A stretch of DNA of 64,000 nt from Azolla caroliniana (lineage: Eukaryota > Polypodiophyta), in NCBI GenBank assembly GCA_043228905.1, contig JBHGNT010000012.1, positions 12,524,001 through 12,588,000 of the forward strand. The letters run 5' to 3'. Made by a program: the position numbers and the translations under genes. This document shows positions 1-10,785 of the stretch, one piece after another. Numbering within the stretch: the stretch's first letter is position 1; every line of letters begins with the position of its first letter. The notes under the pieces are model-generated. The model was not told the DNA's origin, did not search any database, and was given only the letters and a program-made list of their open reading frames with translations.

Positions 1-272
1 CATTTTTTTATAAATACGTATTATACTTGTTTTTTCAAATGTACGTTAAATACTATATTGGACAAATGTACATGATATTTGACTGAACAACATTGAGGTA
101 TAGTACATACTATACAAATTATGAGGTATTATACATATTTAAACGTTAAATATGGGTACTTAAACAACCATGATAGTGGGTAATTGGGTCTATGTGTGTT
201 TTATGGCATTTTGGAGCTCCTCTGCCTATGTTAGAAAAATGTTTATCAACATGTCCATATCAACTTCATTAT
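1..272. other. AT-rich sequence, nothing recognised
   Basis: AT-rich sequence without a coding frame, repeat or recognisable element. It ends where a copia-type LTR begins at about 273. Confidence 0.5.
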
Positions 273-650
273 TGTTGAGAGACAAGCTCAACATGAGCCG
301 GATTGGTTATAGGCCGGTAGGCTGGATCGACTGAAGAAGCTGACACTCGAGCCGGCTTAGGAGGATTGGCTGAAGAAGCTGACAATCAGATCCATTGAAG
401 AAGCTAACACTCGAGCCAGCTTAGGAGGATTGGTTGAAGAAGTTGACAATCAGATCCACTGAAGAAGCCGACAGGCCGATAGGATTTTCCTATTCATAGT
501 ATTAGGAAAATTTTGGGGAGTCAGTGTCAGATGCTCATTTATGAGCATTCAAGTACTTGTGTCAGCCCGCTATCAAGGCTTGTATAAAAGTTCTCATTAA
601 GCACATTATATGTACCGAGTCTTTTTTGAAATAGAGTTACTCAACAATTT
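273..650 (+). repeat. copia-type LTR, left copy
   Basis: Begins TGTTGAGAGACAAGCTC and shares its layout with a second copy starting at 2235 (TGTTGAGTGACAAGCTC). Shared parts are the start, a region around GGAGTcAGTGTCAgATGCTC, GAGCATTCAAGTACTTG, and a TATAAAA box near 583-589. Positions about 325-470 hold a roughly 64-bp unit repeated a little over twice (key string CTGAAGAAGCTGACA), so the length differs from the right copy. The 3' end is uncertain. The LINE relic follows it and no gag does, so it is a solo LTR or the remnant of a rearranged element. Confidence 0.6.
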
Positions 651-779
651 CTCTACACGCAAGAGAAAGCGCATGCATGTGCTAAATTTTAAGGAAATCT
701 AAAGGGGAAACGTGTTGAGAGTTATGGTGACTTAACGCTTATTGACTTGTCTATGCATTGTAAGAATCTATATGAGCTA

Positions 780-1265
780 TCTCTTGCCAGAAAGATGATG
801 TGTTATGGTTCTCTTTCACATATGTCTCCCTTCTTTACAATCGAAGATATATGCATAGGACTTAAGAAATTGACCTCTTGAAAGGCAAGCGATCTTCAAT
901 GTATAAAAGCGGAAATGCTCAAATGGATGGGAAAGGAAGCACATGCATGGATAAGCGATATGTTTAATCATGCATTGAAACATGGTATGCCATATGATTG
1001 GAAACCTTTATGTAAAGGTGGAGATGTAAATAATGTAAACAACTATCGAACCATCATGGTTGGTTCGCTAATGGCAAAACTATTTGGATGTATAATGGAA
1101 TCAAAGATAAGTGCATGGGCTGAAAAAATTGGTAAGTGAGCTTATGGACAAGCCGCCTTTCAAAAGTGTTAAGAATTAGGTAAGTAATTAAGGGTTAATT
1201 AGTACCTAATTATGCGCTTAAGTTAAGCGGAAGATTATGTGATATGTGTGTGTATGTGTGTGAGA

Positions 1266-1341
<76 letters not shown>

Positions 1342-2234
1342 CACTTATGAACAACACAAGATGGGGGATGAGTAACAATATTAAATTAGCATTATCATCA
1401 TCATCATACAAAAATACCTACAATGAGGTATATATAGATCTCATGTGCAAGGGTGCACATGTGTGAGGATAACATAGGTACAAACTTGTAAGTCCTATAT
1501 TAAATGCACTTGGGAGTGGAGGATCTACAATATCCCGCTGAAGTACAAGCTCCTATTTAAGGCATTATAGTCAACACTTCTAACTAGATTCTATATAGGT
1601 AACTACGAATTTACATGGTTGACTACCTAACTCTCAACAGAAAGCACTACAAGGTTTATATTGTTGTTTTGTTGACTTTAACAAAGCTTTTGATATGGTA
1701 CCTCGTGAGCATCGTTGGAGGTGAATGGAAGAACTCAAGGTGCCAAGTGAATATATGCTTGCAATCTCCTGAATATATGAGAAGGTTATATGTTGTGTGC
1801 ATATGAGCGATAAAATTTCCGATTTTTTCAATAGCACTATTGGTGTTAAGCAAGGATGCCCACTCTCACCAACTCTATTTGGTCTATGCATTGATGAATG
1901 GGAAGAAATGGTTGCCAAGTTTCTAAGGGAAGAAGGTGTTGAAGAAGTTGCAATTGGTAATGTTGTCATTATGCTTTTGCTATATCCGGATGATGTAGTG
2001 ATTTTTGCAAATACATTAGGAGATGCACAAAAGCTTATGAAGGCATTGGAAAACTTTTGCATGCATACGAAATTAAGTGTTAATAGCTCTAAAACAAAGA
2101 TTATGTTTGTGAAGAGCCAAAAAAAAGATAAGTCATGCATTATGTACAGTAATGAGCCACTTGAATGTGCCAAAAGCTTCAAATATCTTGGCCTTAAAGT
2201 TCCTTCAAATCCTTCAAATCATAGATGGAATGAA
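780..2234 (+). pseudogene. LINE (non-LTR) reverse transcriptase relic
   Basis: Broken reverse transcriptase of a plant LINE. In order it shows GLKKLTS*KASDLQ near 860-900, then a 75-residue stretch from 915 with the N-terminal RT motif (PYDW...CKGGDVNNVNNYRTI). It continues with VDFNKAFDMVPRE near 1670-1715, VKQGCPLSPTLFGLCIDE near 1845-1895, and a catalytic box that reads YPDD where YADD is usual (about 1980-1995). In-frame stops interrupt it (TGA about 873, 1138, 1720 and 1771). About 460 bp without homology, including a GA microsatellite, separates the first and second RT blocks. The 3' part is cut at 2234 by a copia LTR. No endonuclease domain is seen. Not functional. Confidence 0.8.
1176..1640. 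other. insertion in the LINE, with GA microsatellite
   Basis: Breaks the RT homology of the surrounding LINE. It contains a nearly uninterrupted (AG)n tract at about 1269-1338. The rest has no recognised domain or terminal repeats, so it could be an inserted fragment or diverged LINE sequence. Confidence 0.45.
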
Positions 2235-2560
2235 TGTTGAGTGACAAGCTCAACATGGACCGGATATCGGCCGAAGAAGCCAAGAGCCAGATCGGATGAA
2301 GGTCAATCGACTAGGCCCAAATCGGTTGCTAGGCCGAATCAACTAGCCGGATGGGCGGAAGCCAACAGGCCGTTAGGATTGATACTCCTATTTATAGTAA
2401 TAGGAATAATATTGGGAGTTAGTGTCAAATGCTCTTTTAAGAGCATTCAAGTACTTGTTAGTACTTCATGTCAGCCTTGTTAGAGGGCTTGTATAAAAAG
2501 TTCTCTTTGAGCATATTGTAAGTACTAAGTCCTTTTTTGGTAATAGAATTTGTTTGTTTG
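2235..2560 (+). repeat. copia-type 5' LTR, right copy
   Basis: Starts TGTTGAGTGACAAGCTC directly inside the LINE coding sequence and matches the LTR at 273-650. A TATAAAA box lies near 2492-2498. It is followed by a CT-rich leader and a copia gag, so it reads as the 5' LTR of a truncated plus-strand copia element (C5). It lacks the 64-bp tandem duplication of the left copy. Confidence 0.65.
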
Positions 2561-2593
2561 CTCATTCTCTCTCTCTCTCTCTTACTCACTCAC

Positions 2594-2635
<42 letters not shown>
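2560..2635. repeat. CT microsatellite
   Basis: (CT)n interrupted once by TTACTCACTCACTCA, in the leader between LTR and gag of the truncated copia element. Confidence 0.9.
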
Positions 2636-2638
<3 letters not shown>

Positions 2639-2655
2639 GAAGAAAAGACAAGAAC

Positions 2656-3115
2656 ATGGAGAGAGGCATGGGAAGCTCACTTCTGACAAAAAAGGTCGAT
2701 AGGAGCAACTACGCATCTTGATCGTACAAGATGCACCAGTACCTGCTTGGGCATGGGTACTGGAGTTACGTCAAAGGAGCGAATGATGCACATAGGGACT
2801 TTCAAGTTTGGGAGAAGGCGGCAAGTAGAGTAATGTACTACTTCATGTCCAGTGTCAGTGATCAACTACATCCGGGATGCCAAGAGGCTCAAAGATGTAT
2901 GGGCGAATCTCAAACGGATTTTCACCACCAACACAACGACCAGGAAGCTGCAGCTCAAGCAGGAGCTCAACCATGTCCAGCAGAAACATTTGTCTATGGT
3001 TGATTATACTACCCGGATCAAAGAGATTCGTGACTCCCTCGCCTCCATGAACGTGACCATCGAGGAGGATGAAATGGTGCAAGTCTGTCTCAGAGGGCTG
3101 GTGTCTATATTCTGA
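2656..3115 (+). pseudogene. Ty1/copia gag fragment (C5)
   Basis: Encodes the N-terminal half of a plant copia capsid protein. It opens with MERGMGSSLLTKKVDRSNYA, followed by a stop where SWSYKM is expected, then KMHQYLLGHGYWSYVKGAND. A frame change near 2850 leads into an 87-residue block (from 2852) with RDAKRLKDVWANLKRIF, RKLQLKQEL and EEDEMVQVCLRGL, the usual order for this gag family. It ends with a stop at 3113-3115. No zinc knuckle, protease or pol follows, so the element is truncated. One stop and one frameshift make it non-functional. Confidence 0.8.
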
Positions 3116-3890
3116 TCATTCCGAATGACAGTCTACATGAGAGATAATATGTCGTCGTGATGTTTCTAACACATAGTGTGAAACCACCCTCGAAAAGAAG
3201 TAAAATAGTAGTTCAAATAAACTAGTATTGTGAAGTCAAGGTTATTGGTAGAAAAAATACTTTTTCATTTTCCAAAGATAATTCCTTATAAATAAATGGT
3301 CAAAGGATTGAACCTTACAATAAATAATGATGAATATTAAGTTAGAGGTGGTTTTCAAAAGTAGACAAAAGTAGAGAAAAACATGGAGAGAAAAAAAAAG
3401 CACGCGTGGATATGAGGAGGACAGTAGAGAAAAAAGTTCATAATTGCCTCGTCAATTGTCCAAATTAGAAAAGAAAAGATGCATAAGAAAGCTAACCCAA
3501 AGAGCTTTCCAAGAATATCTTGCATGTAAAATTAGGGGCTAGAAAACAGAAATAGTGAGGAAAAGCAAAGTCGACTCATATAGACAAGCTATTTTTTAGG
3601 GGAAAAAGGTAAGCCATCCTAAACCTATAAATAAGAGCCTATTCTAGTGAAGAAGGGGGGGAGGGAGAAGGAAGGGGGAAGCTCTACTCAATTGGAAAGT
3701 AGAAGAAGAAGGATCAACAACATCGAGAGGCATCATCAACAAAGAAACTCCTTCTATACTCCAGTCTCTTCTTTCCTCCGCCTCTCTTCCCCCATTCATT
3801 TATAAACAATCCTTCATATTCGCATCCAACCCATTGTAACAAGATTCTTATATTATAAAAGAATCTATAATTATATTGATATAAAATAAT
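3116..3890. other. intergenic AT-rich sequence with purine tract
   Basis: No coding frame with family resemblance. It is AT-rich, with a polypurine run at about 3648-3685. The last 200 bases are C/T-rich and lead into the minisatellite. It may be a diverged LTR or leader, but nothing supports a specific call. Confidence 0.4.
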
Positions 3891-3969
3891 GTTTCTTTCA
3901 TCTACTTGGCTTATGTGTAAATCTTGATTGTGCTTATTTGTTATCGTCATTTGTGCTTATTTGTTTATG

Positions 3970-4580
3970 TGTCTTGTGACACGGGAGCGTTTCGGGCTTG
4001 CCCATGCACATCTCCTTTCACAAAGGCATTCAAACGTACATGTCTTATATGTTATCGTCGTTTGTGATTATTTGCTTGTGTGTCTTGTGACAAGGGAGCG
4101 TTTCGGGCTTGCCCATGCACCTCTCCTTTCACGTGTCTTGCGTGTTAGTGTAAATCTTGCTTGTATTGTGTGTTCGTGCGACTTGTGGCAAGGGAGCGTT
4201 CGGGCTTGCCCATGCAACTCTCCTTTCACAAAGGCGTTCGAAATTGTGTCTCCTATGTGTAAACCTTGCTTGTGTGTTTGTGCGACTTGTGGCAAGGGAG
4301 CGTTTGGGCTTGCCCATGCACCTCTCCTTTCACAAAGGCATTCAAAATTGTGTCTCTCGTGTGTAAACCTTGCTTGTATGTTCGTGTGACTTGTGGCAAG
4401 GGAGCGTTCGGGCTTGCCCATGCACCTCTCCTTTCACAAAGGCGTTCAAAATTGTGTCTCCCGTGTATAAACCTTGCTTGTGTGTTCGCATGTTTTGTAA
4501 CAAGGGAGTGTTCGGGCTTGCCCATGCACCTCTCTTTTCACAAAGGCATTTGAAAATATGTCTCTCGTGTGTGTAAGTAA
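3970..4580. repeat. 104-bp minisatellite, six copies
   Basis: Tandem array of a unit containing GGGAGCGTT, GGGCTTGCCCATGCACCTC and TCCTTTCACAAAGGC. GGGAGCG or its variant recurs at 3983, 4094, 4192, 4296, 4400 and 4504, giving spacings of 111, 98, 104, 104 and 104. Later copies are the most alike. The unit leaves overlapping frames open on both strands (153 residues on plus from 3928, 117 on minus from 4421). Since 104 is not a multiple of three, those frames are by-products and not genes. Confidence 0.9.
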
Positions 4581-4639
4581 GTCTTTTCCTTGTGTGTCCG
4601 TGTGTAAGCCTTCCTCACGTGCCTTCATTCACCTTGTGA

Positions 4640-4817
4640 CTAGGAGGCCATTACATCAAAACATATCAACTTTATTCTCTGTCCTTTCAGACAGAGATAC
4701 ACATCGATTCCCTAGACAATTAATACCCTTCCTAGTACATATGTACATCAGCCGATCTATTCCTAGCTATGTACAATTCATAAATACACACACACACGCG
4801 AAAAGGATTGGGTGACA
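4640..4817 (-). repeat. G0a 3' LTR (partial)
   Basis: Same sequence as 7800-7874 joined to 11615-11722, including CTTTATTCTCTGTCCTTTC, GACAGAGATACACAT and AATTAATACCC. On the minus strand it begins TGTCACCC right after a polypurine tract. Its far end is lost where the minisatellite ends, so only part of the LTR remains. It also serves as an empty-site copy for the DT insertion: here the target reads ACACATCGATTCCC without interruption. Confidence 0.75.
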
Positions 4818-4840
4818 CTTCTTCCCCTTGATTCCTCCTA
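4818..4840 (-). other. polypurine tract of G0a
   Basis: On the minus strand the run is AGGAGGAATCAAGGGGAAG, ending at the LTR start. This is the expected place of the plus-strand DNA primer in an LTR retrotransposon. The same tract sits beside the other G0 LTR at 11723-11745. Confidence 0.65.
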
Positions 4841-4845
4841 AACCC

Positions 4846-5300
4846 TAAACTCTAAACCCTTGAGCTCCCATAGTGAATCGGTGCCCTATGCCGATCGGTT
4901 GACGTAAACTTGGGTCCGACGCGACCCCCTTTATCCGCTCTCCGCTGCCTTTTGGCAAGGGTGCCGTGACTGGCCTCACCTTCCGGTCCACAGTCTTGTA
5001 CCTGGTATCCACACGGGCCGTCCAACCGGACCCGAACTTTTCCCCGAAGTCAGCGATGAACTTCGTACATCTCTACTGAATCAACCGGAACTGCTTGGTC
5101 TTCACTAAGGTCTCCTTCGACAACCTCGCGTAATTCCCCCAAGGTGTCATCGAAGGAGACCGCCTCCACGACACTGCCAATCTCTTCGCCAGGGCCGAGG
5201 ACCCCGAGTGCCCTGAGTCTTTCTTCTTTTCCCGACCACTGATGCTAGCTATGGTACAACCTCCGTTATCTGAGAACCAAAATTTTCTACCTATGGTACA
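4846..5300 (-). pseudogene. G0a protease-RT linker remnant
   Basis: Minus-strand translation gives FIADFGEKFGSGWTARVDT, then RYKTVDRKVRPV, APLPKGSGE, and SDPSLRQPIGIGHRFT. This lines up with YKIVEKKVKPAAGPLP and DPTLRKSVDIGHAF in the second G0 element (12280-12400). In G0b this stretch lies between protease and RT. Here it runs straight into the polypurine tract, so RT, RNase H and integrase are all missing. An in-frame stop lies near 5080. A short telomere-like CTAAACC run lies at 4838-4860. Confidence 0.6.
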
Positions 5301-5445
5301 CTGTGGGGTTCTTCTGGGGTGTCCGGACTATCACGGCCCCATGCCTTGATAGCCCTCTCTAAAAATCCCCTCGGCTCTTACCGCCGAGGGTCTCACGGTT
5401 ACGCTCATGGTTCGGCCTCACCGTCAAAAATTGAACGGAGTGCTG

Positions 5446-6105
5446 TTAGTCCTGGCTCTTCACGCGCGCGTATGCCGATCTGTTGTTAAGCACCTTCGTT
5501 TCCATCCGTGCCGCCGTAATGTATGGCTCACCGAGTATCACCGGGTGCGAGGAAGTCTCCTGCACAAAGAAGTGTTGATCTATCTCAACGTCGCCGATCT
5601 TTACGTGTACATTCGGGCACGCACCATATAGCTCCTCCGTAGCGTGTGTCACCGTGCGTATCTTCCACCCGTGCTTGGTGTTGATCGACCACTTCCCCTT
5701 TTTGTAGAAGTCCATGAACATTAGGTTGATCTCCGAGTCGTGGTCTATCAATGCCACCACCGGCTCCCGCACGTCCCCAACCCGGACAGGGGTCTCCGTA
5801 GTGGCCCTGGCCCAATGCGGCTTCGTGTAGTAGTTATCCGTCAACTCATCCTCTAGGGCCGTGTCTTCTAGGTGCATCGTCCGCACCTCCACAAGCTTCT
5901 CTGGCTCTGGCTCCGTCGAGAGCTGCTTCTGCTTCACCAAGTCCACAATGGAGTCGTAGAACTCCTTGGCGATTCCGAGCACCTCCCTCAGCGACAACTC
6001 CACCTTGCTGTCTAGAATCCGCTCCTCGAGGACCTTCTGCAGGTCCGTTGACCTCTCGATCTTTGTGCTCAGCCGGTAACAGGCCCTCTTCGTTTTATCT
6101 GGCAC
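5446..6105 (-). pseudogene. G0a protease-like region
   Basis: A 219-residue open frame. The N-terminal 70 residues are charged and helical (KVLEERILDSKVELSLREV). The protease-like core has ALIDHDSEINLMFMDFYKKG around residues 118-137, then VKIGDVEIDQHFFVQE and HPVILGEPYITAARMETK near the end. These are the hallmarks of a retropepsin-type domain: an active-site Asp in a D-x-x-S setting and a downstream hydrophobic I-L-G box. The glycine usually after DH reads D here. The paralogue is split by G1a (20.0-20.4 plus 12.8-13.0 kb). Upstream gag is frame-shifted relative to it. Confidence 0.65.
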
Positions 6106-7404
6106 CCTGGTGTTGCCAACATCGTTCTACTTTGGTCCGAACCAGGTCTCGTACGGTTGTGAGGGACCGACGCCCCCAACCCTTCCCGCGCGCTTGTCTT
6201 CTACCAGAATCTCGTAGTTCTAGCATGTGGCTTCCACGAAGCCAATCTTTTCTTCAACCGGATCGTCCCATCCGATGACCTCTTGGATACACTGTTCGCG
6301 CGGTCCGCCTCCTTCTTCCTTAGCCGTACCCCGGAGAGGCCTTCCAGCATCAGCGGCCAGAATCCAGAGTCTTTCGCCTTCCGGCCCTCGTCGCCCCCGA
6401 CCCGGATACCCGCCGACGCGGAGTAATAGATGATCTCTGCATGCATTCCAGAGGTACACCACGTTGGCCCAGAGTGCCTCTACGAAATCCGCGCATTCTT
6501 TCTAGATGTGACCGTCTGCATCACACCACATGCATCACTGCCCCATCAGCGGCCTCCGATCACGAGGTTGATCGCCGCTCTCCCTCCGTGATTGTGCGAT
6601 CTCGAGGTCGCGCACCATTTGTGTCAGCTCTTCTAGAGCCGCTCCTCCAAAAGAGCCTTGGACCACTCCGCTCGAGGCTGGGCCCATCTCGAGCCAATTC
6701 CGAGTCTCTTCCTTCCCAACCGGCACTGATACTGACGCAGTCAAGCCCTCATCGCTCCACTCGCGCCGCTTGTCAAAGTGGGCGTAGACCCCTTTTACCA
6801 CGGCCTAGTCGGCCGTGAGGCCGTCATCCGTCTCCAATAGGAGAGCCACCTTCTCCTGATCCAGCGCGTGCACCGACTTGACGAACGGCAAGACCCTACT
6901 CGTGTCGAGCATGGTCCGATCCAACGCTTACAACCTAGCGAATCGTTGTTCGAATTCTTGGAGGAGCACCGACGCGTTCCTCCCCTTTCCAGGGCTCTCA
7001 ACCCAAGCCATGAAGTGTCGCTTCGACAGCCGAAGCGAATCGTCGTACCTGTACTTCTCAAGGAGCTGCCCCTCGAGCTCCACCCAAGCCTTGCATTCGG
7101 CGAGCACCGCGAGCACCTCCGCGTGGATGCTCGGCGTCACCACTCGAGGGAATCCGGACAACCGTTTGTCCTCCGGGATGTCCCTCATGATCATTTCGGC
7201 CCGATAGGTCTCCAAATAGCTCATGGCATTCTTCCCACCAAATCGGCCTATGGTGCTGACAATCGATTCTACGGCCCTATCAAGGCCACATGTTCTCTCA
7301 TGAGCACTCACTAGCCGGTCGACGGCTACTGCCATAGCTTCAGCAAGCTCAGATCCCCTCATCTTCAACTCCTTTGCCGCCTTCTTGCACGTCAGGTTCA
7401 CCAA
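6106..7404 (-). pseudogene. G0a gag remnant with zinc knuckle
   Basis: The 5' part of the minus-strand element. A 158-residue frame from 7404 (KKAAKELKMRGSELAEAMAV, then IGRFGGKNAMSYLETYRAEM, and FMAWVESPGKGRNASVLLQE) parallels the gag of G0b (FNGKDVSRYLWDYKSEM, FEDWVEMPDKGL). Near 6500-6540 the minus strand encodes CMWCDADGHI*KEC, a CCHC knuckle (C-x2-C-x4-H-x4-C) with one stop inside. Several frame changes lie between 6200 and 6930. Function by family: capsid and nucleocapsid of a gypsy retrotransposon. Broken. Confidence 0.65.
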
Positions 7405-7874
7405 ATTATGGTCGTGTTGTTACGCTCTCACGTGTGAAATGAGGCGGGACCACAGGGGCCCTGGACCGAGGAGCGTGAGAAAGAAGAGGGAGAGTGATTC
7501 ATGGAAACGCAAGGAGAGAGAGACGGGGATAGAAGATTCAATTACTATATGTCAACAACAATTACAACTGGCAAATCGGCAACAGACCCAAACGAAGGTC
7601 CCACGCACACACACGGACGACACAGAGAACGCACGGTGCAGCCTCCGCTAGAAGCACACGGGCTTACACGCAGTAGAGGCAACCGACACAGAAACATAGT
7701 GGAGAGCAATGGTAGAGGAGGAGAGAGCTCGGTTTCCATTCCGACAACACTTCCTCGCCAAAACACGATACCTATCTCCTTCTTCTCCCCTCCCTTTTAT
7801 AGGTCTCCGAGGAGGCCGTTACATCAAAACATATCAACTTTATTCTCTGTCCTTTCGGACAGAGATACACATTG
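7405..7874 (-). repeat. G0 LTR, first part (split by DT)
   Basis: Minus-strand LTR lying between the gag start of G0a and the DT element. 7800-7874 matches 4640-4711 and continues at 11615 across DT. It serves as 5' LTR of G0a and, because a polypurine tract and G0b coding sequence abut its other end, as 3' LTR of G0b. TTTATAGG near 7797 would give a minus-strand TATA-like box. Just downstream on the minus strand (about 7398-7414) is TTTGGTGAACCTGACGTG, a TGG-starting candidate primer site; the tRNA is not assigned. Confidence 0.6.
7871..7874. repeat. DT target-site duplication, left (ATTG)
   Basis: ATTG abuts the left TIR and is repeated at 11611-11614 after the right TIR. The undisturbed LTR copy at about 4708-4711 has ATCG once at this place. 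Confidence 0.75.
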
Positions 7875-7910
7875 AACACCGGGACATTTGAAACAGGTAA
7901 TATGTCGCAT
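7875..7910 (+). repeat. DT left terminal inverted repeat
   Basis: Begins AACACCGGGACATTTGAAAC and ends TATGTCGCAT. It matches the reverse complement of 11575-11610 at 35 of 36 positions. Confidence 0.92.
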
Positions 7911-8233
7911 TTGGAGAATTGTCCATCAAAAAATGACACAAATTAGGGTGATTCACAAAAAGGGGTGCTGCATGCGTAAAGGAATTTTAAAAATGACCCA
8001 AAAATATATTGATTTTTAACATGTACAGAAATTTAGGTGTTCAAAAAAATGCCTAAATAATGGACATGCCAAACTTACAAATGAATGTCCAAAATGACTA
8101 ACCCCAATATTTATAGAAATTCTGAATCCAAATCTTGATGTGCAATACAATATTTATAGTTAACGTATCAGGACAATCATTTTTCAAGTTTATGTCATCA
8201 TCTTCATACCCATTAGATGAACTAGTACGAGTT

Positions 8234-8360
8234 TATGAGGTCTCATCCTCATCATCAATGGCAACTAATGCATTGCGTTGATCCAATTGCAATCCAACCT
8301 CATCGAGTTTATGAGTCATGCTTCTTGTTTGTCTTTGTGTTGTGTCTGAAGCCACATTCC
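8234..8360 (-). pseudogene. coding-like relic inside DT (left)
   Basis: The minus strand reads about 40 codons without a stop: VASDTTQRQTRSMTHKLDEV, then GLQLDQRNALVAIDDEDETS and a stop. The acidic tail and regular composition look like the C-terminus of a real protein and not random AT-rich DNA. It may be the tail of a lost transposase or captured sequence. No family assigned. Confidence 0.3.
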
Positions 8361-8779
8361 AGATCCTCTTTTAGTATCTTCATTGTGGTCTGTCACAGAT
8401 AACTTGTTTTGGTCAAAGATAAGTCATACACTAATATATAAACATTATCCAATGTAAGAGTAGATGTGCTTGATGCATCTTTCCTCCTCACTTTTTGGTT
8501 ATGATATTTCATTATGTACTTTCCATTTACAAGATTAGATTATGTGAGAGAAGCTTTCTACCAAAATCATTAGAATCTAAAAAATGTCTTAAAGATGTTT
8601 TCCATTTTTCTTAGATTCTCATAGTAAGCCTTTGATGTCGTACAGAAATCCGATTCATTCCATCTAGATTTGACGCAACATGTCGAATTTTACTCTATAC
8701 ATCTAGAATTGGATATAATGCATCAGATTCCTGTAAGTCTTGGAATTTTTTTTAAAAATTCCATTAAAAAAATACTCTT

Positions 8780-10432
8780 GCATTTTAATGCATTGCATTG
8801 AATTCTAGCTACATAGAATAAAATATGATGCATTGCATGGATTTCCCGAAAATACATAAATAAATACAAATTGAAAAAAATAAAACATTTTCCCATAAAT
8901 AAATAAATAAATAAATAAACATTTTTTATTTTACTCGTAAATAAATAAATAAAAATTGAAAAATTAGATTTCAATGGAAATCCAATTCCGTGCATCGGAT
9001 TCAATTGAAAATCCAATTTATCTTATTTTTTTGAAAATTTTCTTATTTTTTGAATTGTTTTTGAATTTGTTTTATTTTTCCCATAAAAAAATAAATAAAA
9101 ATTGAAAAAATGGATTTTCAACGGAAATCCAATGCACTGCATCGGATTTTTGTTGAAAGTCCACTTTTACGTATTTTTTTCCAAATTTGCTTTTTTATTT
9201 GAATTTATTTGAATTTATTTGAATTTTTTCTATAAAAAATAAATAAATATTGAAAAAATAGATTTTCAATGGAAATCCGATGCACTACATCGGACTTCCG
9301 TAGAAAATCCACTTTTTCTTATTTTTTTCCAAATTTTCATAGTTTTTAGAATTTTTTTGGTATTTTGTTTGTCTATTTTCTCATAAATAATTATATAGAA
9401 ATTGAAAAAATGAATTTTCAAAGGAAATCTGATGCATTGCATCGGATTTCTATTGAAAGTCCACTTTTTGCTATTTGTTACCAAATTTTCATATTTTAAA
9501 ATATTTTTTTGTATTTTTTAAATTTTTTTTCATTTTTTCCCATAAATAAATAAATAAAAATTGCAAAAAATGGTTTTCCAACAGAAATCCGATGCACTAT
9601 ATCGGATTTCTATTGAAAATCCATTTTGTCTTATTTGTTTCCAATTTTTCAGATATTTTGAATTTGTTTTTGTATTTGTTTTGATTTGTTTTTGTTTTTA
9701 TCATAAATAAATATATAGGAATTGAAAAAAATTGATTTTCAACGGAAATCCGATGCACTAAATCGGATTTCCATTGAAAGTCCACTTTTTCTTGTTTGTT
9801 TACAAATTTTTTTATTTGATTATATTTTTCTCTAAAAAAGTGTTAAAAATAAACAAATTGTGATTTTCTCCATTTAAAATGATGTGTTTTCAACGGGAAT
9901 CCGATGGAGTGCATCGGATTCCCATTGAAAACAGATCATTTTCAACAGGATTTTCAATGGAAATCCGATGCACTGCATCGGATTTCCATTCAAAATCACT
10001 GAGTTTCAACAGAAATCCGATGCAGTGCATCGGATTTCCGTTGAAAGTCCAATATTTTTCTTATGTTTTTTCATAAAACATTAATTTGCAATTGAAATCC
10101 GACTCAATGGCTCAGATTTTGTTGAAAATGTAATATTTTCTTATTATCTCATTGTTTTATGAAAAACCTAAAAGAAATTCGATGTAGTGCATTAGATTTC
10201 AGTTGGAAATCCACTTTTTTAATATATTTTTATTTATTTTTTGACTCTAATCCAACGCATTGCATTAGATTCTAGCTATATATACTAAAATATAATGTAG
10301 TGCATAGTATTTTAGCTGAAAATCCATTTTTTGTTTTTTAATGGAAAAAATTTTAAAAATTACAAAAAAAAAAAACTTGGATTTTCAACTGAAATCTAGT
10401 GCATCGCATTGGATTCCAATTAAAAATCCAAG
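8780..10432. repeat. array of about 15 palindromes inside DT
   Basis: Repeated imperfect palindromes with core CCGATGCACTGCATCGG and arms ending TTTTCAAyGGAAAT and ATTTCCrTTGAAAA. Approximate starts: 8785, 8823, 8967, 9113, 9262, 9413, 9569, 9734, 9885, 9948, 10006, 10090, 10170, 10245, 10290 and 10380. The six from 9113 to 9885 are spaced 149-165 bp, with T-rich, AAATAAATAAAT-type spacers. Those after 9885 are closer (about 40-90 bp). The best copy (9950-9997) has arms of about 22 bp around one central base. The outer copies are more decayed. Confidence 0.88.
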
Positions 10433-10785
10433 ATTTTTTATTTTTTCAAATTTTATTGTTTCAAATTTTCAATGGGTTTTAGATTAGTTTTCTGACACAG
10501 GTATATAATATAAAACTTACATCAATTTAGATTAACGTTATATTCTATTCTTCAGTTTGATGTTACCTGTGCAATTTCATTCTATTGTCATGTACTACTA
10601 AAACATACGCCTTAAAGATTATCAGGAACTCTGTTGCATTAGAGAAGGACCTTGACCAAGTTAATGTCATCAAAATGAGGATCCAAGGTATCTGGGGTTG
10701 TCCTGATCAAGACCAAGAAGTTGGGGCAAAGCATATCAATAAAACTTAGATGTTCCAGATGACTTTTAGAAAACTTGTGGAACTA

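Noticed and set aside
1239-1466. 75-residue Arg-Glu repeat frame
   Set aside because: Translation of a GA microsatellite.
3928-4421. Frames of 153 and 117 residues in the minisatellite
   Set aside because: They arise from tandem repetition; no protein similarity and open on both strands.
4838-4862. Telomere-like CCCTAAA run
   Set aside because: Only about three degenerate units next to a retroelement polypurine tract; too short for an interstitial telomere claim.
5300-5445. Separate small gene after the G0a protease
   Set aside because: Sequence has stops in all minus frames and no motif; taken as decayed linker.
6048-7314. Several plus-strand frames of 70-148 residues in the GC-rich G0a region
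   Set aside because: They are complementary to the gag and protease frames on minus, which show family motifs.
8780-10432. CRISPR-like regular repeats
   Set aside because: Units are palindromes with AT-rich, similar spacers of uneven length in a plant genome inside a TIR element; spacers are not unique and no cas genes exist.
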